From: an uncultured Hyphomicrobiales bacterium
Lineage (GTDB): Bacteria; Pseudomonadota; Alphaproteobacteria; Rhizobiales; Beijerinckiaceae
Direction: 5' to 3'
NCBI GenBank assembly: GCA_903900975.1
Contig: CAIUPE010000054.1
Location: forward strand, 1 to 64,000
Length of the DNA stretch: 64,000 nucleotides
Shown: positions 1-8,687 of the stretch, in pieces
How the letters are laid out: each line of letters starts with the position of its first letter
Position numbering within the stretch: the stretch's first letter is position 1
The notes under the pieces: generated by a model
What the model was told of the DNA's origin: nothing
Seen by the model: only the letters and a program-made list of their open reading frames with translations
The model's database searches: none
Program-made: the position numbers and the translations under genes

Positions 1-42
1 CGGGCGTCAGACCCTTCCTACCATTCAAGCGGTCGGGAAGCC

Positions 43-101
43 GGGTGGGGAACCGAGATGACGACGGTCGTACGAGACCTCATTGCGAACGGTCCCCACC
101 C
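43..101. repeat. Imperfect inverted repeat in left-edge non-coding DNA
   Basis: Arms at 43-55 (GGGTGGGGAACCG) and 90-101 (CGGTCCCCACCC) are complementary apart from one bulged base, with about 34 bases between them. No ORF with coding character covers the region. It could be a repeat-element end or a hairpin in a transcript from a gene outside the window; nothing decides between these. Confidence 0.35.
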
Positions 102-129
102 ACCTCCAAATTAACACACTTCAAACACA

Positions 130-262
130 CAATTGCGAGCGGTGAGCGAAGCAAACCAGCTGATGGTGAAGCGTAAAACTCAATCACGTCGTTCGGCTAT
201 GAAATGCAATTTTATCCTGAAATATCAGCTAGGTTGCTTCGCGTTCGCTCGCAATGACGATT
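130..262. repeat. REP-like inverted repeat pair (BIME-like)
   Basis: Bases 131-164 (beginning AATTGCGAGCGGTGAGCGAA) and the reverse complement of 224-261 (containing CATTGCGAGCGAACGCGAAG) are the same motif in opposite orientation, each followed by a sequence resembling GCAAACCAGCTGAT / GCAACCTAGCTGAT. This is the CATTGCGAGCG-type short palindromic repeat common between genes in alphaproteobacterial genomes. The pair sits just beyond the pnp terminator, a typical place for REP elements. Bases 1-300 otherwise hold no recognisable gene. Confidence 0.55.
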
Positions 263-301
263 GTGGGTGCGTAAGCGCCCTTGCCAACGTGTCAGAGCAA
301 T

Positions 302-329
302 AAAAAAGGCGGCCCAAAGGCCGCCTTTT
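302..329 (-). terminator. Rho-independent terminator of pnp
   Basis: The minus strand has a perfect GGCGGCC / GGCCGCC stem (308-314 with 319-325) with a four-base loop, extended by A-T pairs and followed by a run of six T (complement of 302-307). It lies about 30 bases beyond the pnp stop codon. Confidence 0.85.
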
Positions 330-355
330 CAATTCTTGCGATAAAACCTCAGCGA

Positions 356-2494
356 TTACTCGCCAGCGTCTTCTGCTACGCCCTTGGCTTCCAGATCTTC
401 TCCGGTGGTCTGGTCGACGGCCTTCATCGACAGGCGAACCTTGCCGCGATCATCGAAGCCCAACAGCTTGACCTTTACCTTGTCGCCTTCTTTGACCACA
501 TCGGTGACCTTGTTCACGCGCGCGGCTGCAAGCTGCGAGATGTGAACGAGGCCGTCTTTTGCGCCGAAGAAGTTGACGAAAGCGCCGAATTCGGCGGTTT
601 TCACCACGGTGCCGTCATAGATCATGCCGAGTTCCGGATCAGAAGCGATCGACTTGATCCAGTTGATGGCTGCCGTAATCGAAGCGCCATCGGACGAGGC
701 GATCTTCACGGTGCCGTCGTCTTCAATGTTGATCTTCGCGCCGGTCTTTTCCACGATTTCGCGGATAACCTTGCCGCCGGTGCCGATTACTTCACGGATC
801 TTGTCGGTCGGGATCTTCATCGTCTCAATGCGAGGGGCGTACTGACCCAGCTCAGCGCGTGCGCCGGCAAGGCCCTTGGCCATTTCGCCCAAGATGTGCA
901 AACGGCCGTCTTTAGCCTGATGCAGCGCGACCTTCATGATCTCCTCAGTAATACCGGCGATCTTGATGTCCATCTGCAGCGAGGTGACGCCATTCTCGGT
1001 TCCGGCCACCTTGAAATCCATATCGCCGAGGTGATCCTCGTCGCCAAGAATATCGGAGAGAACCGCATAGCGCTTGTCTTCGAGGATCAGACCCATTGCA
1101 ATACCGGCAACAGGGCTCTTCAACGGCACGCCGGCATCCATAAGCGCGAGCGAGGAACCGCAAACGGTTGCCATGGAGGACGAACCATTCGACTCGGTGA
1201 TCTCCGAGACCAGACGGATCGTGTAGGGAAACTCGTGATGGGCTGGAAGCATTGGGCGAATAGCGCGCCAAGCGAGCTTGCCATGGCCGATTTCGCGGCG
1301 ACCTGGGGAACCCATGCGACCTGTCTCGCCCACCGAGTAAGGAGGGAAGTTGTAATGAAGCAGGAAGGTTTCCTTATACGTCCCTTCGAGCGAATCGATG
1401 AATTGCTCGTCATCAGCCGTGCCGAGCGTTGCAACGACCATGGCCTGCGTTTCACCACGGGTAAACAAAGCCGAACCATGGGCGCGGGGCAGAATACTGG
1501 CTTCGGCAATGATCGGACGAACAGTGACCAGATCGCGGCCATCAATGCGCTTTTTGGTGTCCAGAATGTTCCAGCGAACGATTTTCGCTTCGACTTCTTT
1601 GAACACACCGCCAACCAGCGTTGGAGCCAATGGCTCGGCAACGCCTTCGCCACAGAACTCGGCCATAACTTTGGCTTTTGCCGCAGCAACCTTGTTCTGA
1701 CGGTCCTGCTTGGCAGGCGTCGTGAACGCGTCACGGAGTTCAGCTTCGACCAGCTTCAAGATCTTGGCTTCAAGCTCGGAGTGATCCGGCGTCGTGAAAT
1801 CGCGTGGTTCCTTGGCTGCCACTTCGGCGAGCTTGATGATCGCATCGATCACTGGCTGGAAGCCCGAGTGGCCATGCATGACAGCGCCGAGCATGATGTC
1901 TTCGGAAAGCTCTTTGGCTTCCGATTCAACCATGAGAACCGCATCATTGGTGCCTGCAACAACCAGATCAAGAACCGAATCGGCCATTTCAGCCAATGTT
2001 GGGTTCAATCGGAACTGACCATTGATATAGCCAACGCGTGCCGCACCAACCGGACCCATGAAAGGAACACCGGAAAGGGTGAGTGCTGCGGAAGCTGCAA
2101 CCATCGCCACAACATCCGGATCATTTTCAAGATCGTGGGCCAAAACGGTGACAACCACCTGCGTCTCGTTGCGATAGCCTTCAACGAAGAGCGGGCGGAT
2201 TGGACGGTCGATCAGGCGGGAAACCAGCGTTTCCTTTTCCGATGGGCGACCTTCGCGCTTGAAATAACCACCGGGAATACGGCCGGCGGCGAACGCCTTT
2301 TCCTGATAATTCACGGTGAGAGGGAAGAAATCGATGCCGGGCTTGGCATCTTTCGCCGAAACAACGGTGGCGAGAACGGTGGTTTCGCCATAAGTGGCGA
2401 GAACGGCAGCATCAGCCTGGCGCGCAATGCGACCAGTTTCCAGGGTCAGCTTGCGGCCAGCCCAGGTAAGTTCCACTTTCTGGATATCGAACAT
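356..2494 (-). CDS. pnp: Polyribonucleotide nucleotidyltransferase (PNPase)
   Basis: The phosphorolytic 3'-5' exoribonuclease of the RNA degradation machinery. The 712-residue product has two RNase PH-like domains (motifs [11 protein letters not shown] near residue 95 and RGETQAMV near 345), the second-core acidic signature [11 protein letters not shown] near 485, then a KH domain ([11 protein letters not shown], about 560) and a C-terminal S1 domain ([15 protein letters not shown], about 620). This is full family length. The ATG at 2494 (MFDIQKVEL) matches the usual alphaproteobacterial N-terminus. An in-frame TTG at 2515 with AAGAGG in front of it would add seven residues and cannot be excluded. 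It follows rpsO on the same strand with a 230-base leader that contains hairpins, reminiscent of the structured, autoregulated pnp leader of other proteobacteria. Confidence 0.97.
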   Translation of the reverse strand: MFDIQKVELTWAGRKLTLETGRIARQADAAVLATYGETTVLATVVSAKDAKPGIDFFPLTVNYQEKAFAAGRIPGGYFKREGRPSEKETLVSRLIDRPIRPLFVEGYRNETQVVVTVLAHDLENDPDVVAMVAASAALTLSGVPFMGPVGAARVGYINGQFRLNPTLAEMADSVLDLVVAGTNDAVLMVESEAKELSEDIMLGAVMHGHSGFQPVIDAIIKLAEVAAKEPRDFTTPDHSELEAKILKLVEAELRDAFTTPAKQDRQNKVAAAKAKVMAEFCGEGVAEPLAPTLVGGVFKEVEAKIVRWNILDTKKRIDGRDLVTVRPIIAEASILPRAHGSALFTRGETQAMVVATLGTADDEQFIDSLEGTYKETFLLHYNFPPYSVGETGRMGSPGRREIGHGKLAWRAIRPMLPAHHEFPYTIRLVSEITESNGSSSMATVCGSSLALMDAGVPLKSPVAGIAMGLILEDKRYAVLSDILGDEDHLGDMDFKVAGTENGVTSLQMDIKIAGITEEIMKVALHQAKDGRLHILGEMAKGLAGARAELGQYAPRIETMKIPTDKIREVIGTGGKVIREIVEKTGAKINIEDDGTVKIASSDGASITAAINWIKSIASDPELGMIYDGTVVKTAEFGAFVNFFGAKDGLVHISQLAAARVNKVTDVVKEGDKVKVKLLGFDDRGKVRLSMKAVDQTTGEDLEAKGVAEDAGE

Positions 2495-2512
2495 GTGTGT
2501 CTTGTCACTTCT

Positions 2513-2555
2513 CAAAAAAGCCTCTTAGGAGACCACGAGCAAGACGACAAGAGGC
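2513..2555 (-). promoter_or_regulatory. Attenuator-like hairpin in the pnp leader
   Basis: On the minus strand GCCTCTT (complement of 2549-2555) pairs with AAGAGGC (complement of 2520-2526) across a 22-base loop and is followed directly by six T (complement of 2514-2519). It therefore looks like an intrinsic terminator about 20 bases ahead of the pnp ATG. It also hides the AAGAGG Shine-Dalgarno-like sequence of the alternative TTG start. Whether it terminates, or serves as an RNase or translational control hairpin, is not visible. Confidence 0.45.
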
Positions 2556-2627
2556 TGGCGGAGCGGGTTGGATCCAGCATCTGGCAATCCTGCCATGATC
2601 CTCGAAAGGAAGCAGGGTTTAGAATGA

Positions 2628-2672
2628 GAGGCGCCTCGCCCCCCATCCGGATATCGGAAGCATCACACTTCC
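2628..2672 (-). other. Structured rpsO-pnp spacer (two short hairpins)
   Basis: Two self-complementary stretches lie in the spacer: GGAAG/CTTCC at 2656-2660 and 2668-2672 with a seven-base loop, and the perfect palindrome GAGGCGCCTC at 2628-2637. In other proteobacteria the rpsO-pnp spacer folds into RNase III-cleaved hairpins that mediate PNPase autocontrol. The position suits that role but the function here is inferred only. Confidence 0.3.
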
Positions 2673-2676
2673 GGTA

Positions 2677-2706
2677 GAAAACGACCCCTCGGTGAGGAGG
2701 GGCCGT
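2677..2706 (-). terminator. Rho-independent terminator after rpsO
   Basis: A minus-strand stem ACGgCCCCTC / GAGGGGtCGT with a short loop is followed by TTTT (complement of 2678-2681), 18 bases after the rpsO stop. It is partial-strength by appearance, which would allow some read-through into pnp. Confidence 0.65.
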
Positions 2707-2723
2707 AAAGCTTGAACGCTGCC

Positions 2724-2993
2724 TTAGCGGCGGATGCCCAAACGCTCGATGATCGAACGATAACGGGCTTCGTCCTTGCTCTTGACGTAGTCGAGCAGCG
2801 AACGACGCTGCGAAACCATCTTCAAAAGGCCGCGACGGGAATGGTTATCCTTCGCATGCGTTCTAAAATGGCCGGTCAAATTGGTGATGCGCTCGGTGAG
2901 AATAGCCACCTGCACTTCTGGCGAACCGGTATCACCCGGCGTGGTAGCAAATTGCGCAACGAGCTCGTTCTTGCGTTCTGGCGTAATCGACAT
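2724..2993 (-). CDS. rpsO: 30S ribosomal protein S15
   Basis: The primary 16S rRNA-binding protein of the small-subunit platform. The 89-residue product has exactly the family length and hallmark residues: [11 protein letters not shown] near 20-30, [18 protein letters not shown] near 39-57, and [11 protein letters not shown] near 60-70. The ATG at 2993 is preceded by AAGGAAC on the minus strand. It lies between truB and pnp as in most proteobacteria, but here separated from truB by a toxin-antitoxin pair, so it probably has its own promoter in the 188-base spacer 2994-3181, in which no gene is seen. Confidence 0.97.
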   Translation of the reverse strand: MSITPERKNELVAQFATTPGDTGSPEVQVAILTERITNLTGHFRTHAKDNHSRRGLLKMVSQRRSLLDYVKSKDEARYRSIIERLGIRR

Positions 2994-3181
2994 CGGATGA
3001 GTTCCTTATGGGTAAAATATTAACGGCGATGAGGCCGCCTCACTCCGCCTGCGGGCCGGGCCGGGATGTCGTCCAGCACGGTCCAAACAAACGGAAACGG
3101 CCGGGCGAAACCCCGGCGCGATGCGCGGATGTATACATGATTTTGGGCGGAATGCGAGCGGAAAAGAGGAGGGCGAAGCGA

Positions 3182-3586
3182 CTAAAGCCAATCCTCGATC
3201 TTAAGTCCCGGCACACGCGAAAATTCACGCGTGTTATTTGTCACAAGCGTCAGATCACGTTCTAACGCTTGTGCCGCTATTAATACGTCGAATGGGCCGA
3301 TGGTTAGGCCACGCCGTGCAAGATCGGCCCGAATAATGCCCGTTCGCTCCGCATCATCCTCCGTGAAAGGCAAAATCTCGAAGGGTGCTATTAGAAAATT
3401 CTCAAGTGTCGCTCTTGCGCGGATCGGATTTCGCGCCCGCGCAACCCCATATTGCAATTCCATCACAACGATCACAGGAATTGCAATCGTCTTATATTGC
3501 TCAAATGCACGGAAAAGTCGTTCACTGAGTTCAGGTCGATGGCCGCGCATGGATGCGATGATGATGTTTGAATCGAGGCAAAGCAT
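3182..3586 (-). CDS. vapC: VapC-type PIN-domain ribonuclease toxin
   Basis: The 134-residue product is a PIN-domain protein of the VapC/FitB type. The metal-binding acidic residues are in the expected places: D5 in LCLDSN, E43 in VMELQYG, D100 in GPFDVLIAAQA, and the C-terminal VTNNTREF segment near 116-122. Known family members cleave tRNA or other RNA; the substrate here is unknown. The ATG at 3586 overlaps the antitoxin stop (TGATG), so translation is probably coupled; an in-frame TTG three bases upstream is an alternative. The module interrupts the truB-rpsO gap. The toxin appears intact, with no frameshift. Confidence 0.88.
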   Translation of the reverse strand: MLCLDSNIIIASMRGHRPELSERLFRAFEQYKTIAIPVIVVMELQYGVARARNPIRARATLENFLIAPFEILPFTEDDAERTGIIRADLARRGLTIGPFDVLIAAQALERDLTLVTNNTREFSRVPGLKIEDWL

Positions 3587-3837
3587 CAATCGAACGGGCT
3601 CGGCTCGTCGGCAGGCAGCGGCGGCTGATCACGCCCCTCGATCATAAAGTCGGGATCAGCAAGCGCATCCAAACGCTTGAACCAAGCCTCGAAATCGAAC
3701 TCTTCCGGCTCAATTAAAACGCCTCGGCCAACCTTCGTCAGCTTGACCCGATCGCCTTCGAATCGGAATGCTTTCGGTAACCGCACAGCCTGACTGCCGC
3801 CGTGTTTGAACAATTTCGCCAATGCCTGATCGGTCAT
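3586..3837 (-). CDS. vapB: VapB-type antitoxin with AbrB/MazE-like DNA-binding domain
   Basis: The 83-residue product has an N-terminal swapped-hairpin AbrB/MazE-like domain (KLFKHGGSQAVRLPKAFRF, residues 8-26, then GVLIEPEE) and an acidic, proline-containing tail (EEFDFEAWF onwards) of the kind that occupies the toxin active site. The start ATG at 3837 has a strong AGGAGG eight bases upstream and a near-perfect palindrome in front of it, so autorepression by the VapBC complex is likely. Its stop codon overlaps the toxin start. Confidence 0.87.
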   Translation of the reverse strand: MTDQALAKLFKHGGSQAVRLPKAFRFEGDRVKLTKVGRGVLIEPEEFDFEAWFKRLDALADPDFMIEGRDQPPLPADEPSPFD

Positions 3838-3847
3838 GGGGACCTCC

Positions 3848-3870
3848 TGTAGATATGTAGCATATATACA
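3848..3870 (-). promoter_or_regulatory. Palindromic operator of vapBC
   Basis: A 23-base near-perfect dyad, TGTAgATATG then a TAG centre then CATATaTACA, lies 11 bases ahead of the vapB start and just upstream of its AGGAGG. All arm bases pair except a single G/A position. Its position and TGTA/TACA ends are those of VapBC-type autoregulatory sites. Confidence 0.7.
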
Positions 3871-3920
3871 GAATTAGCACCGGCCATTCAAGGCTTCCAC
3901 GGACATGGAATTGCCCGCGT

Positions 3921-4823
3921 TTACAAATTAAACACCCGGTTCGGCACCAGCGAGCCGTGCTCGATCATGCCGATGGCGACCACTACGCCATTAAGCGTCG
4001 CATAGGCGACCTCGCCCTCTTCGGGTGCATCTGCGCCGCGCACGATCACCGATTGGCCACGATGCAGGCGAAGCGCACCGTCTGATGTTACCCTCACGCA
4101 GGGCAGTTCCAAAAGGCCGGTATCGACACTGCGCAAGGCTTGGAAGACGGCTTGCGGATCGGCATCCAGCGTTACCATGGTAACAGAATCGGCCTCGCTA
4201 AAGGGGCCAACGCGGGTGCGGCGGAGGGCCGAGACATAGCCGTAGCAGCCGAGCAACCGGCCCAGATCGCGCGCAATTGCGCGTACATAGGTGCCTTTGC
4301 CGCATTCGGCCTCTAACACTGCGGCTTGCCCGTCATAGGAAACGAGCCGAAGTGCGTGGATCTCGACCGTACGAGGCTGCAATTCAACCGTCTCGCCGCC
4401 GCGCGCCAGATCATAAGCGCGCTCGCCATCGACCTTGATCGCGGAATATTGCGGCGGCACTTGCGTGACGGCGCCGATAAAATTCGGCAGCGCATTGAGA
4501 ATATCAGCTTCCGTCGGGCGCTGATCGCTGGTTGAAACCACGCGGCCCTCGGCGTCATCCGTATCGGTCTCGATGCCGAAGGTGACGGTGAAGGCATAGG
4601 CTTTTTCGCCATCTACGACATAAGGCACCGTTTTGGTGGCCTCGCCAAAAGCCAAGGGCAACAGCCCTGTTGCCAAAGGATCGAGCGTTCCGGCGTGGCC
4701 TGTCTTTTTGGCGTTGAGCATCCGGCGGACAATGGCGACGGCTTGCGTCGACGTCATGCCCAATGGCTTGTCGAGCACGATCCAGCCATGCACGTCATTG
4801 CGGTGTTTCTTCGGAGCATTCAC
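3921..4823 (-). CDS. truB: tRNA pseudouridine(55) synthase
   Basis: Makes pseudouridine 55 in the T-loop of tRNAs. The catalytic Asp is D48 in GHAGTLDPLATGLL, and KVDGERAYDLAR and CGKGTYVRAIARDLG follow in the proper order, then a PUA-like C-terminus. The start is a GTG at 4823 (M/VNAPKKHRND), four bases after the rbfA stop, with GAGG upstream inside the rbfA end. Upstream in-frame codons would run into rbfA and lack homology. The 300-residue length is normal. It is the last gene of the nusA-infB-rbfA run before the vapBC insertion. Confidence 0.95.
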   Translation of the reverse strand: MNAPKKHRNDVHGWIVLDKPLGMTSTQAVAIVRRMLNAKKTGHAGTLDPLATGLLPLAFGEATKTVPYVVDGEKAYAFTVTFGIETDTDDAEGRVVSTSDQRPTEADILNALPNFIGAVTQVPPQYSAIKVDGERAYDLARGGETVELQPRTVEIHALRLVSYDGQAAVLEAECGKGTYVRAIARDLGRLLGCYGYVSALRRTRVGPFSEADSVTMVTLDADPQAVFQALRSVDTGLLELPCVRVTSDGALRLHRGQSVIVRGADAPEEGEVAYATLNGVVVAIGMIEHGSLVPNRVFNL

Positions 4824-4827
4824 GGGA

Positions 4828-5241
4828 TTAGTCCTCGTCGGCCTCGTCGAGCCCACCCAAATCGCGCTGCACTTCGGGGCGGCGCAGCAAGGCGTCGATC
4901 TTGGCGGCGACTTCGAGCGTTTCATCGGGCCGGAAACGCACTTGCGGGGCGGATTTCAAATTCACCTTGCGCGCAATATCCATGCGAAACAGGCCGCTGA
5001 ATTTATCTAAAGCCTTCAGCACGGCCTTTTCCTGGCTCTCATCATGCAACGACACGTAAGCCGTTGCGAGCTTCAGATCGGGCGACATGCGCACTTCGGG
5101 AATGGTGATAATCGCCGCCTCGATCACGGGATCAATGATTTCGCCGCGGCGCAAAAGATCAGCAATTGCGTGGCGCACGAGTTCGCCAACGCGCAATTGG
5201 CGTTGGGAGGGGCCGGAACGGTTTTCTTGCTTATGTTTCAT
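4828..5241 (-). CDS. rbfA: 30S ribosome-binding factor A
   Basis: Late maturation factor of the 30S subunit, acting on the 5' domain of 16S rRNA. The product starts MKHKQENRSG and has the KH-like fold signatures RVGELVRHAIADLL (about 18-31), ITIPEVRMSPDLKLATAYVS (about 45-64) and FRMDIARKVNLKSAPQVRF (about 85-103). The 137-residue length suits the family. The ATG at 5241 has only a weak ribosome-binding site. An in-frame upstream start at 5274 would add eleven residues without homology. It lies between infB and truB as usual. Confidence 0.94.
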   Translation of the reverse strand: MKHKQENRSGPSQRQLRVGELVRHAIADLLRRGEIIDPVIEAAIITIPEVRMSPDLKLATAYVSLHDESQEKAVLKALDKFSGLFRMDIARKVNLKSAPQVRFRPDETLEVAAKIDALLRRPEVQRDLGGLDEADED

Positions 5242-5343
5242 CACGCACCGCCATTCCGGGCTGGGACCGGACAAAGGGGTTGAAAGGGAAGAGAGGTAGG
5301 CCCGAACACTGCCGGGCCCGCCAAATACTTAGAGCGCAAATTT

Positions 5344-7977
5344 TTACAGCGAACGACGGATCTCTTCGACGCGGTAGCACTCGATGATGTCGCCTTCGCG
5401 CATATCCTGATAGCTCTCGAACGCCATACCGCATTCCTGACCCGAGCCAACATCCTTGACCTCGTCCTTGAAGCGCTTGAGCGTCGACAGCTTGCCTTCG
5501 TGGATAACCACGTTGTCGCGGATAAGGCGAACATTGGCACCACGCTCGACGCGGCCATCCTGCACCAAGCAACCCGCGACCTTGCCGACCTTCGATACCG
5601 CGAAGACCTGAAGGATGCGCGCCTCGCCAAGCCGTTCCTCGCGGAGCGTCGGGGCAAGCAGGCCAGACATGGCCTGTTTGATGTCGTCTACGAGATCATA
5701 GATGATGTTGTAATAGCGGATTTCAGTGCCGGAACGCTCGGCCGCATCGCGCGCTTCTTTATTCGCACGCACGTTGAAGCCGATGATCGCTGCGCCCGAG
5801 GCTTCTGCCAAAGTGACGTCGCTCTCATTGATGCCGCCAACACCCGAATGGATGATACGCGCGCCCACTTCGTCCGTGCCGAGTTTTTCAAGCGAATTGA
5901 TAATCGCTTCGACCGAGCCCTGCACGTCGCCCTTGATGAGCAGCACGAATTCCTTGCGGCCCGAGCTTTTCAGCTGGCTCATCATATCGGTGAGCGAGCC
6001 ACGCGCTGCACCTGCACGCACCGCCGTGCGCTCGCGCTTCTGGCGCTGACGGTATTCGGTGATTTCACGGGCACGCGCTTCCGATTCAACAACCGCCAAA
6101 CGGTCACCCGCCTCCGGCGCGCCGTTGAACCCGAGCACTTCGACGGGAACCGATGGACCGGCTTCCTTCACTGGAGCGCCGAGATCGGAGAGCAATGCAC
6201 GGACGCGGCCATATTCGGAACCGGCAACCACAATGTCGCCCGCATGCAAGGTGCCGCGCTGAACCAGCACGGTTGCCACAGGGCCACGGCCACGATCAAG
6301 CTTGGCCTCGATGACAGTGCCTTCGGCTTCCCGCTCAGGATTGGCCTTAAGATCAAGCACTTCGGACTGCAGCGCAATCGCTTCAAGCAATTTATCGAGA
6401 TTAATCTGCTTGGTAGCCGAAACTTCGACTTCCAGGGTCTCGCCGCCCATCGATTCAACCTGAACCGAATATTGAAGCAATTCGGTACGCACGCGGTCTG
6501 GCTTAGAGTCAGGCTTGTCGATCTTGTTGATCGCAACAATCATCGGCACCTTGGCGGCCTTGGCGTGATTGATCGCTTCAATCGTCTGCGGCATCACGCC
6601 GTCATCGGCTGCAACCACCAACACGACGATATCAGTAACCTTCGCACCACGGGCACGCATCTGCGTAAAGGCGGCGTGGCCCGGGGTATCGATGAAGGTG
6701 ATCTTCGCGCCATTTGGAGCAACCACCTGATAGGCGCCGATATGCTGGGTAATGCCGCCGGCTTCGCCGCCTGCAACATTGGCCTTGCGGATCGCGTCGA
6801 GCAATGAGGTTTTGCCGTGATCGACATGGCCCATAATGGTAACGACCGGTGGACGCGAAACGAGATGCTCGCCCGTGTCCGGTGTATCGAACAGACCTTC
6901 TTCAACATCAGACTCAGCGACGCGCTTGACGGTATGGCCGAATTCTTCAGCGACGAGCTGGGCGGTGTCGGCGTCGATCACATCGGTGATCTTGACCATT
7001 TGGCCCTGCTTCATCAAGAAGCGGATAACGTCAACGGCACGCTCGGCCATACGGTTGGCGAGTTCTTGAATGGCAATTGCTTCAGGAACAACGACTTCGC
7101 GTGAAATCTTTTCCTTGGCTTCGACCTGCTGATGGCCTTTGAGCCGCTGCACGCGGCGTTTGAAGGCTGCGAGCGAGCGGACGCGCTCTTCGTCCTCACC
7201 CGTTGCACTCGTTACCGTCAGACGGCCACGGCGCTTGTCATCAACCCGGGGTGCTGGCTTGGCTGGAACCGGCACGCGAACCGGCGTACCACCACCTGTG
7301 CGACGGATCGTCGTCTTGCGCTCTTCTTCGTCGGCTTCGAGCATTGCAGCGCCCGTACGGCGCGGCGGAATTACAACGCGGTCTTGCGATGGTGGCGGCA
7401 ATTTCTCGCCTTCACCATCTCCGGAGCGGCGGCGCGCTTCGCTTTCGGATTTCTTTTTGACTTCATCGTCGAACCGACGACGATCATCTTCTTCGGCCTT
7501 ACGGGCTGCTGCCGCTTCGCGCTCGATCTTTTCGGCGGCTTCACGCTCGCTGCGTGCCTTTGCCTCAACTTCAGCCTGCTGGCGCTCGATTTCTTCACGC
7601 TTGCGTGCTTCAACAAGCGCCATCGAACGGGCATCACGCTCGTCTTCGGTGAGGGTCCGCAACACAACACCCGACGGGCGGGTGGATTGTGACGGTGCAC
7701 TCGGACGTGGCGGAGGCGGCGGAGCGGCAACCGGTGCCACTACAGGCACAGCGGGTTGCACAACTGGCTTGGCGACAACCGGCGTAGCCTCGCTCACCGA
7801 AGGCGTTTCGCCCGGGCCAACCAGACGACGCTTTACCTTCTCAACAACGACTGCCTTCGTGCGGCCGTGCGAAAAACTTTGACGCACCACGCCCTGCTCG
7901 ACCGGACGCTTAAGGCTAAGCGTCTTGGTTTGAGACATATGCAACGTCTTGTCGCCCGATGAGTTTTTGTCGTTCAT
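5344..7977 (-). CDS. infB: Translation initiation factor IF-2
   Basis: GTPase that brings fMet-tRNA to the 30S initiation complex. The 877-residue product has an IF2-associated N-terminus (residues 20-60), a long charged Pro/Ala and Glu/Arg/Lys linker (about 60-290), an IF2_N domain (about 298-350) and the G domain: GHVDHGKT at 383-390, then DTPGHAAF and NKID. Domains II-IV follow, ending with [12 protein letters not shown]. The ATG at 7977 has CAGGA upstream. Linker length and composition are typical for Hyphomicrobiales. It sits between ylxR and rbfA. Confidence 0.97.
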   Translation of the reverse strand: MNDKNSSGDKTLHMSQTKTLSLKRPVEQGVVRQSFSHGRTKAVVVEKVKRRLVGPGETPSVSEATPVVAKPVVQPAVPVVAPVAAPPPPPRPSAPSQSTRPSGVVLRTLTEDERDARSMALVEARKREEIERQQAEVEAKARSEREAAEKIEREAAAARKAEEDDRRRFDDEVKKKSESEARRRSGDGEGEKLPPPSQDRVVIPPRRTGAAMLEADEEERKTTIRRTGGGTPVRVPVPAKPAPRVDDKRRGRLTVTSATGEDEERVRSLAAFKRRVQRLKGHQQVEAKEKISREVVVPEAIAIQELANRMAERAVDVIRFLMKQGQMVKITDVIDADTAQLVAEEFGHTVKRVAESDVEEGLFDTPDTGEHLVSRPPVVTIMGHVDHGKTSLLDAIRKANVAGGEAGGITQHIGAYQVVAPNGAKITFIDTPGHAAFTQMRARGAKVTDIVVLVVAADDGVMPQTIEAINHAKAAKVPMIVAINKIDKPDSKPDRVRTELLQYSVQVESMGGETLEVEVSATKQINLDKLLEAIALQSEVLDLKANPEREAEGTVIEAKLDRGRGPVATVLVQRGTLHAGDIVVAGSEYGRVRALLSDLGAPVKEAGPSVPVEVLGFNGAPEAGDRLAVVESEARAREITEYRQRQKRERTAVRAGAARGSLTDMMSQLKSSGRKEFVLLIKGDVQGSVEAIINSLEKLGTDEVGARIIHSGVGGINESDVTLAEASGAAIIGFNVRANKEARDAAERSGTEIRYYNIIYDLVDDIKQAMSGLLAPTLREERLGEARILQVFAVSKVGKVAGCLVQDGRVERGANVRLIRDNVVIHEGKLSTLKRFKDEVKDVGSGQECGMAFESYQDMREGDIIECYRVEEIRRSL

Positions 7978-8005
7978 TCAGTCCATATCCTGCGGCTAAG
8001 CCGCT

Positions 8006-8677
8006 TCAAGCCGGTTGATTAACCTGTGTATCGAAGCCTTGAACGACGTCATCCGCCGCCCGGTAGACCCCGAGAAATTCCATTCGAGCAAGACACGCCA
8101 GCGCAGCGGATCCACTCAGAAGCGCTGCATGTATCACATGTGACCGCCCTAATGCCAAACCCAAATCATCGGAAGGCAAAGAAGTGATGATTTTTATTTG
8201 ACCCGCACCCGCCTCGACCGCACGGCGGACGAGTTGGCCGACCTTTCTTACGCCGTCATCGGCGGCATCAGACGCATGAAGCACAGCCAATACCTGGCCG
8301 CGACCCAATGCTTCTTCAACCTTACCAAAGCCCGCGACCACCTGCCCCGCTTTATTAGCGAGACTGAAGGATTCGCGCGCTGAGCGCTCCAAAAGCCGAT
8401 CGACATCCTCGGCAAGCGTCGGCGGAGTTTTAGTTTCCGCCTTAAATGCCCTTGCAAAGGCCTTTTTCTTAACTGCCGTTTCCAGTACCACTCGGCTTGG
8501 CGTGAGCCAAACCCCCCGGCCGGGCAGCTTCCGCTTTAGGTCCGGCACAACCAAACCGTCCGGCGACCGCACAAAGCGCAGCATGGTATCCGGCGATGCC
8601 CGGTTGCGCGTGACAATACAGGTTCGCTCGGAACCCGTATCCTCGTCATCGCTCGCGGTGGGCATCGCTTCAATCAC
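8006..8677 (-). CDS. YlxR-family RNA-binding protein (DUF448) with L7Ae-like C-terminus
   Basis: The N-terminal part carries the YlxR signature ERTCIVTRNR ... MLRFVRSPDG ... DLKRKLPGRGVWL. The C-terminal half (KAGQVVAGFGKVEEAL ... VLHASDAADDG) resembles an L7Ae/L30e-like RNA-binding fold. This fusion is usual in alphaproteobacteria. YlxR proteins have been linked to RNase P binding and nucleoid-associated regulation in other bacteria; the role here is not proven. The start is uncertain: GTG at 8677 has AAGG upstream and leaves ten bases after nusA; ATG at 8665 is the alternative. A TTG at 8716 would overlap nusA. Confidence 0.88.
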   Translation of the reverse strand: MIEAMPTASDDEDTGSERTCIVTRNRASPDTMLRFVRSPDGLVVPDLKRKLPGRGVWLTPSRVVLETAVKKKAFARAFKAETKTPPTLAEDVDRLLERSARESFSLANKAGQVVAGFGKVEEALGRGQVLAVLHASDAADDGVRKVGQLVRRAVEAGAGQIKIITSLPSDDLGLALGRSHVIHAALLSGSAALACLARMEFLGVYRAADDVVQGFDTQVNQPA

Positions 8678-8687
8678 GTCGATAGCC

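Noticed and set aside
281-2677. A 798-codon plus-strand open frame opposite pnp
   Set aside because: It lies antisense to a full-length PNPase, has no recognisable domain, and its composition is that of a complement of a well-coded gene.
3100-3117. GCCGGG/CCCGGC hairpin downstream of vapC as a terminator
   Set aside because: The stem has only six pairs and is followed by CGTTTCCGTTTG rather than a T run; the region is GC-rich so such pairs are expected.
5500-6807. A 435-codon plus-strand open frame opposite infB
   Set aside because: Complement shadow of the IF-2 G-domain region, without a ribosome-binding site or domain.
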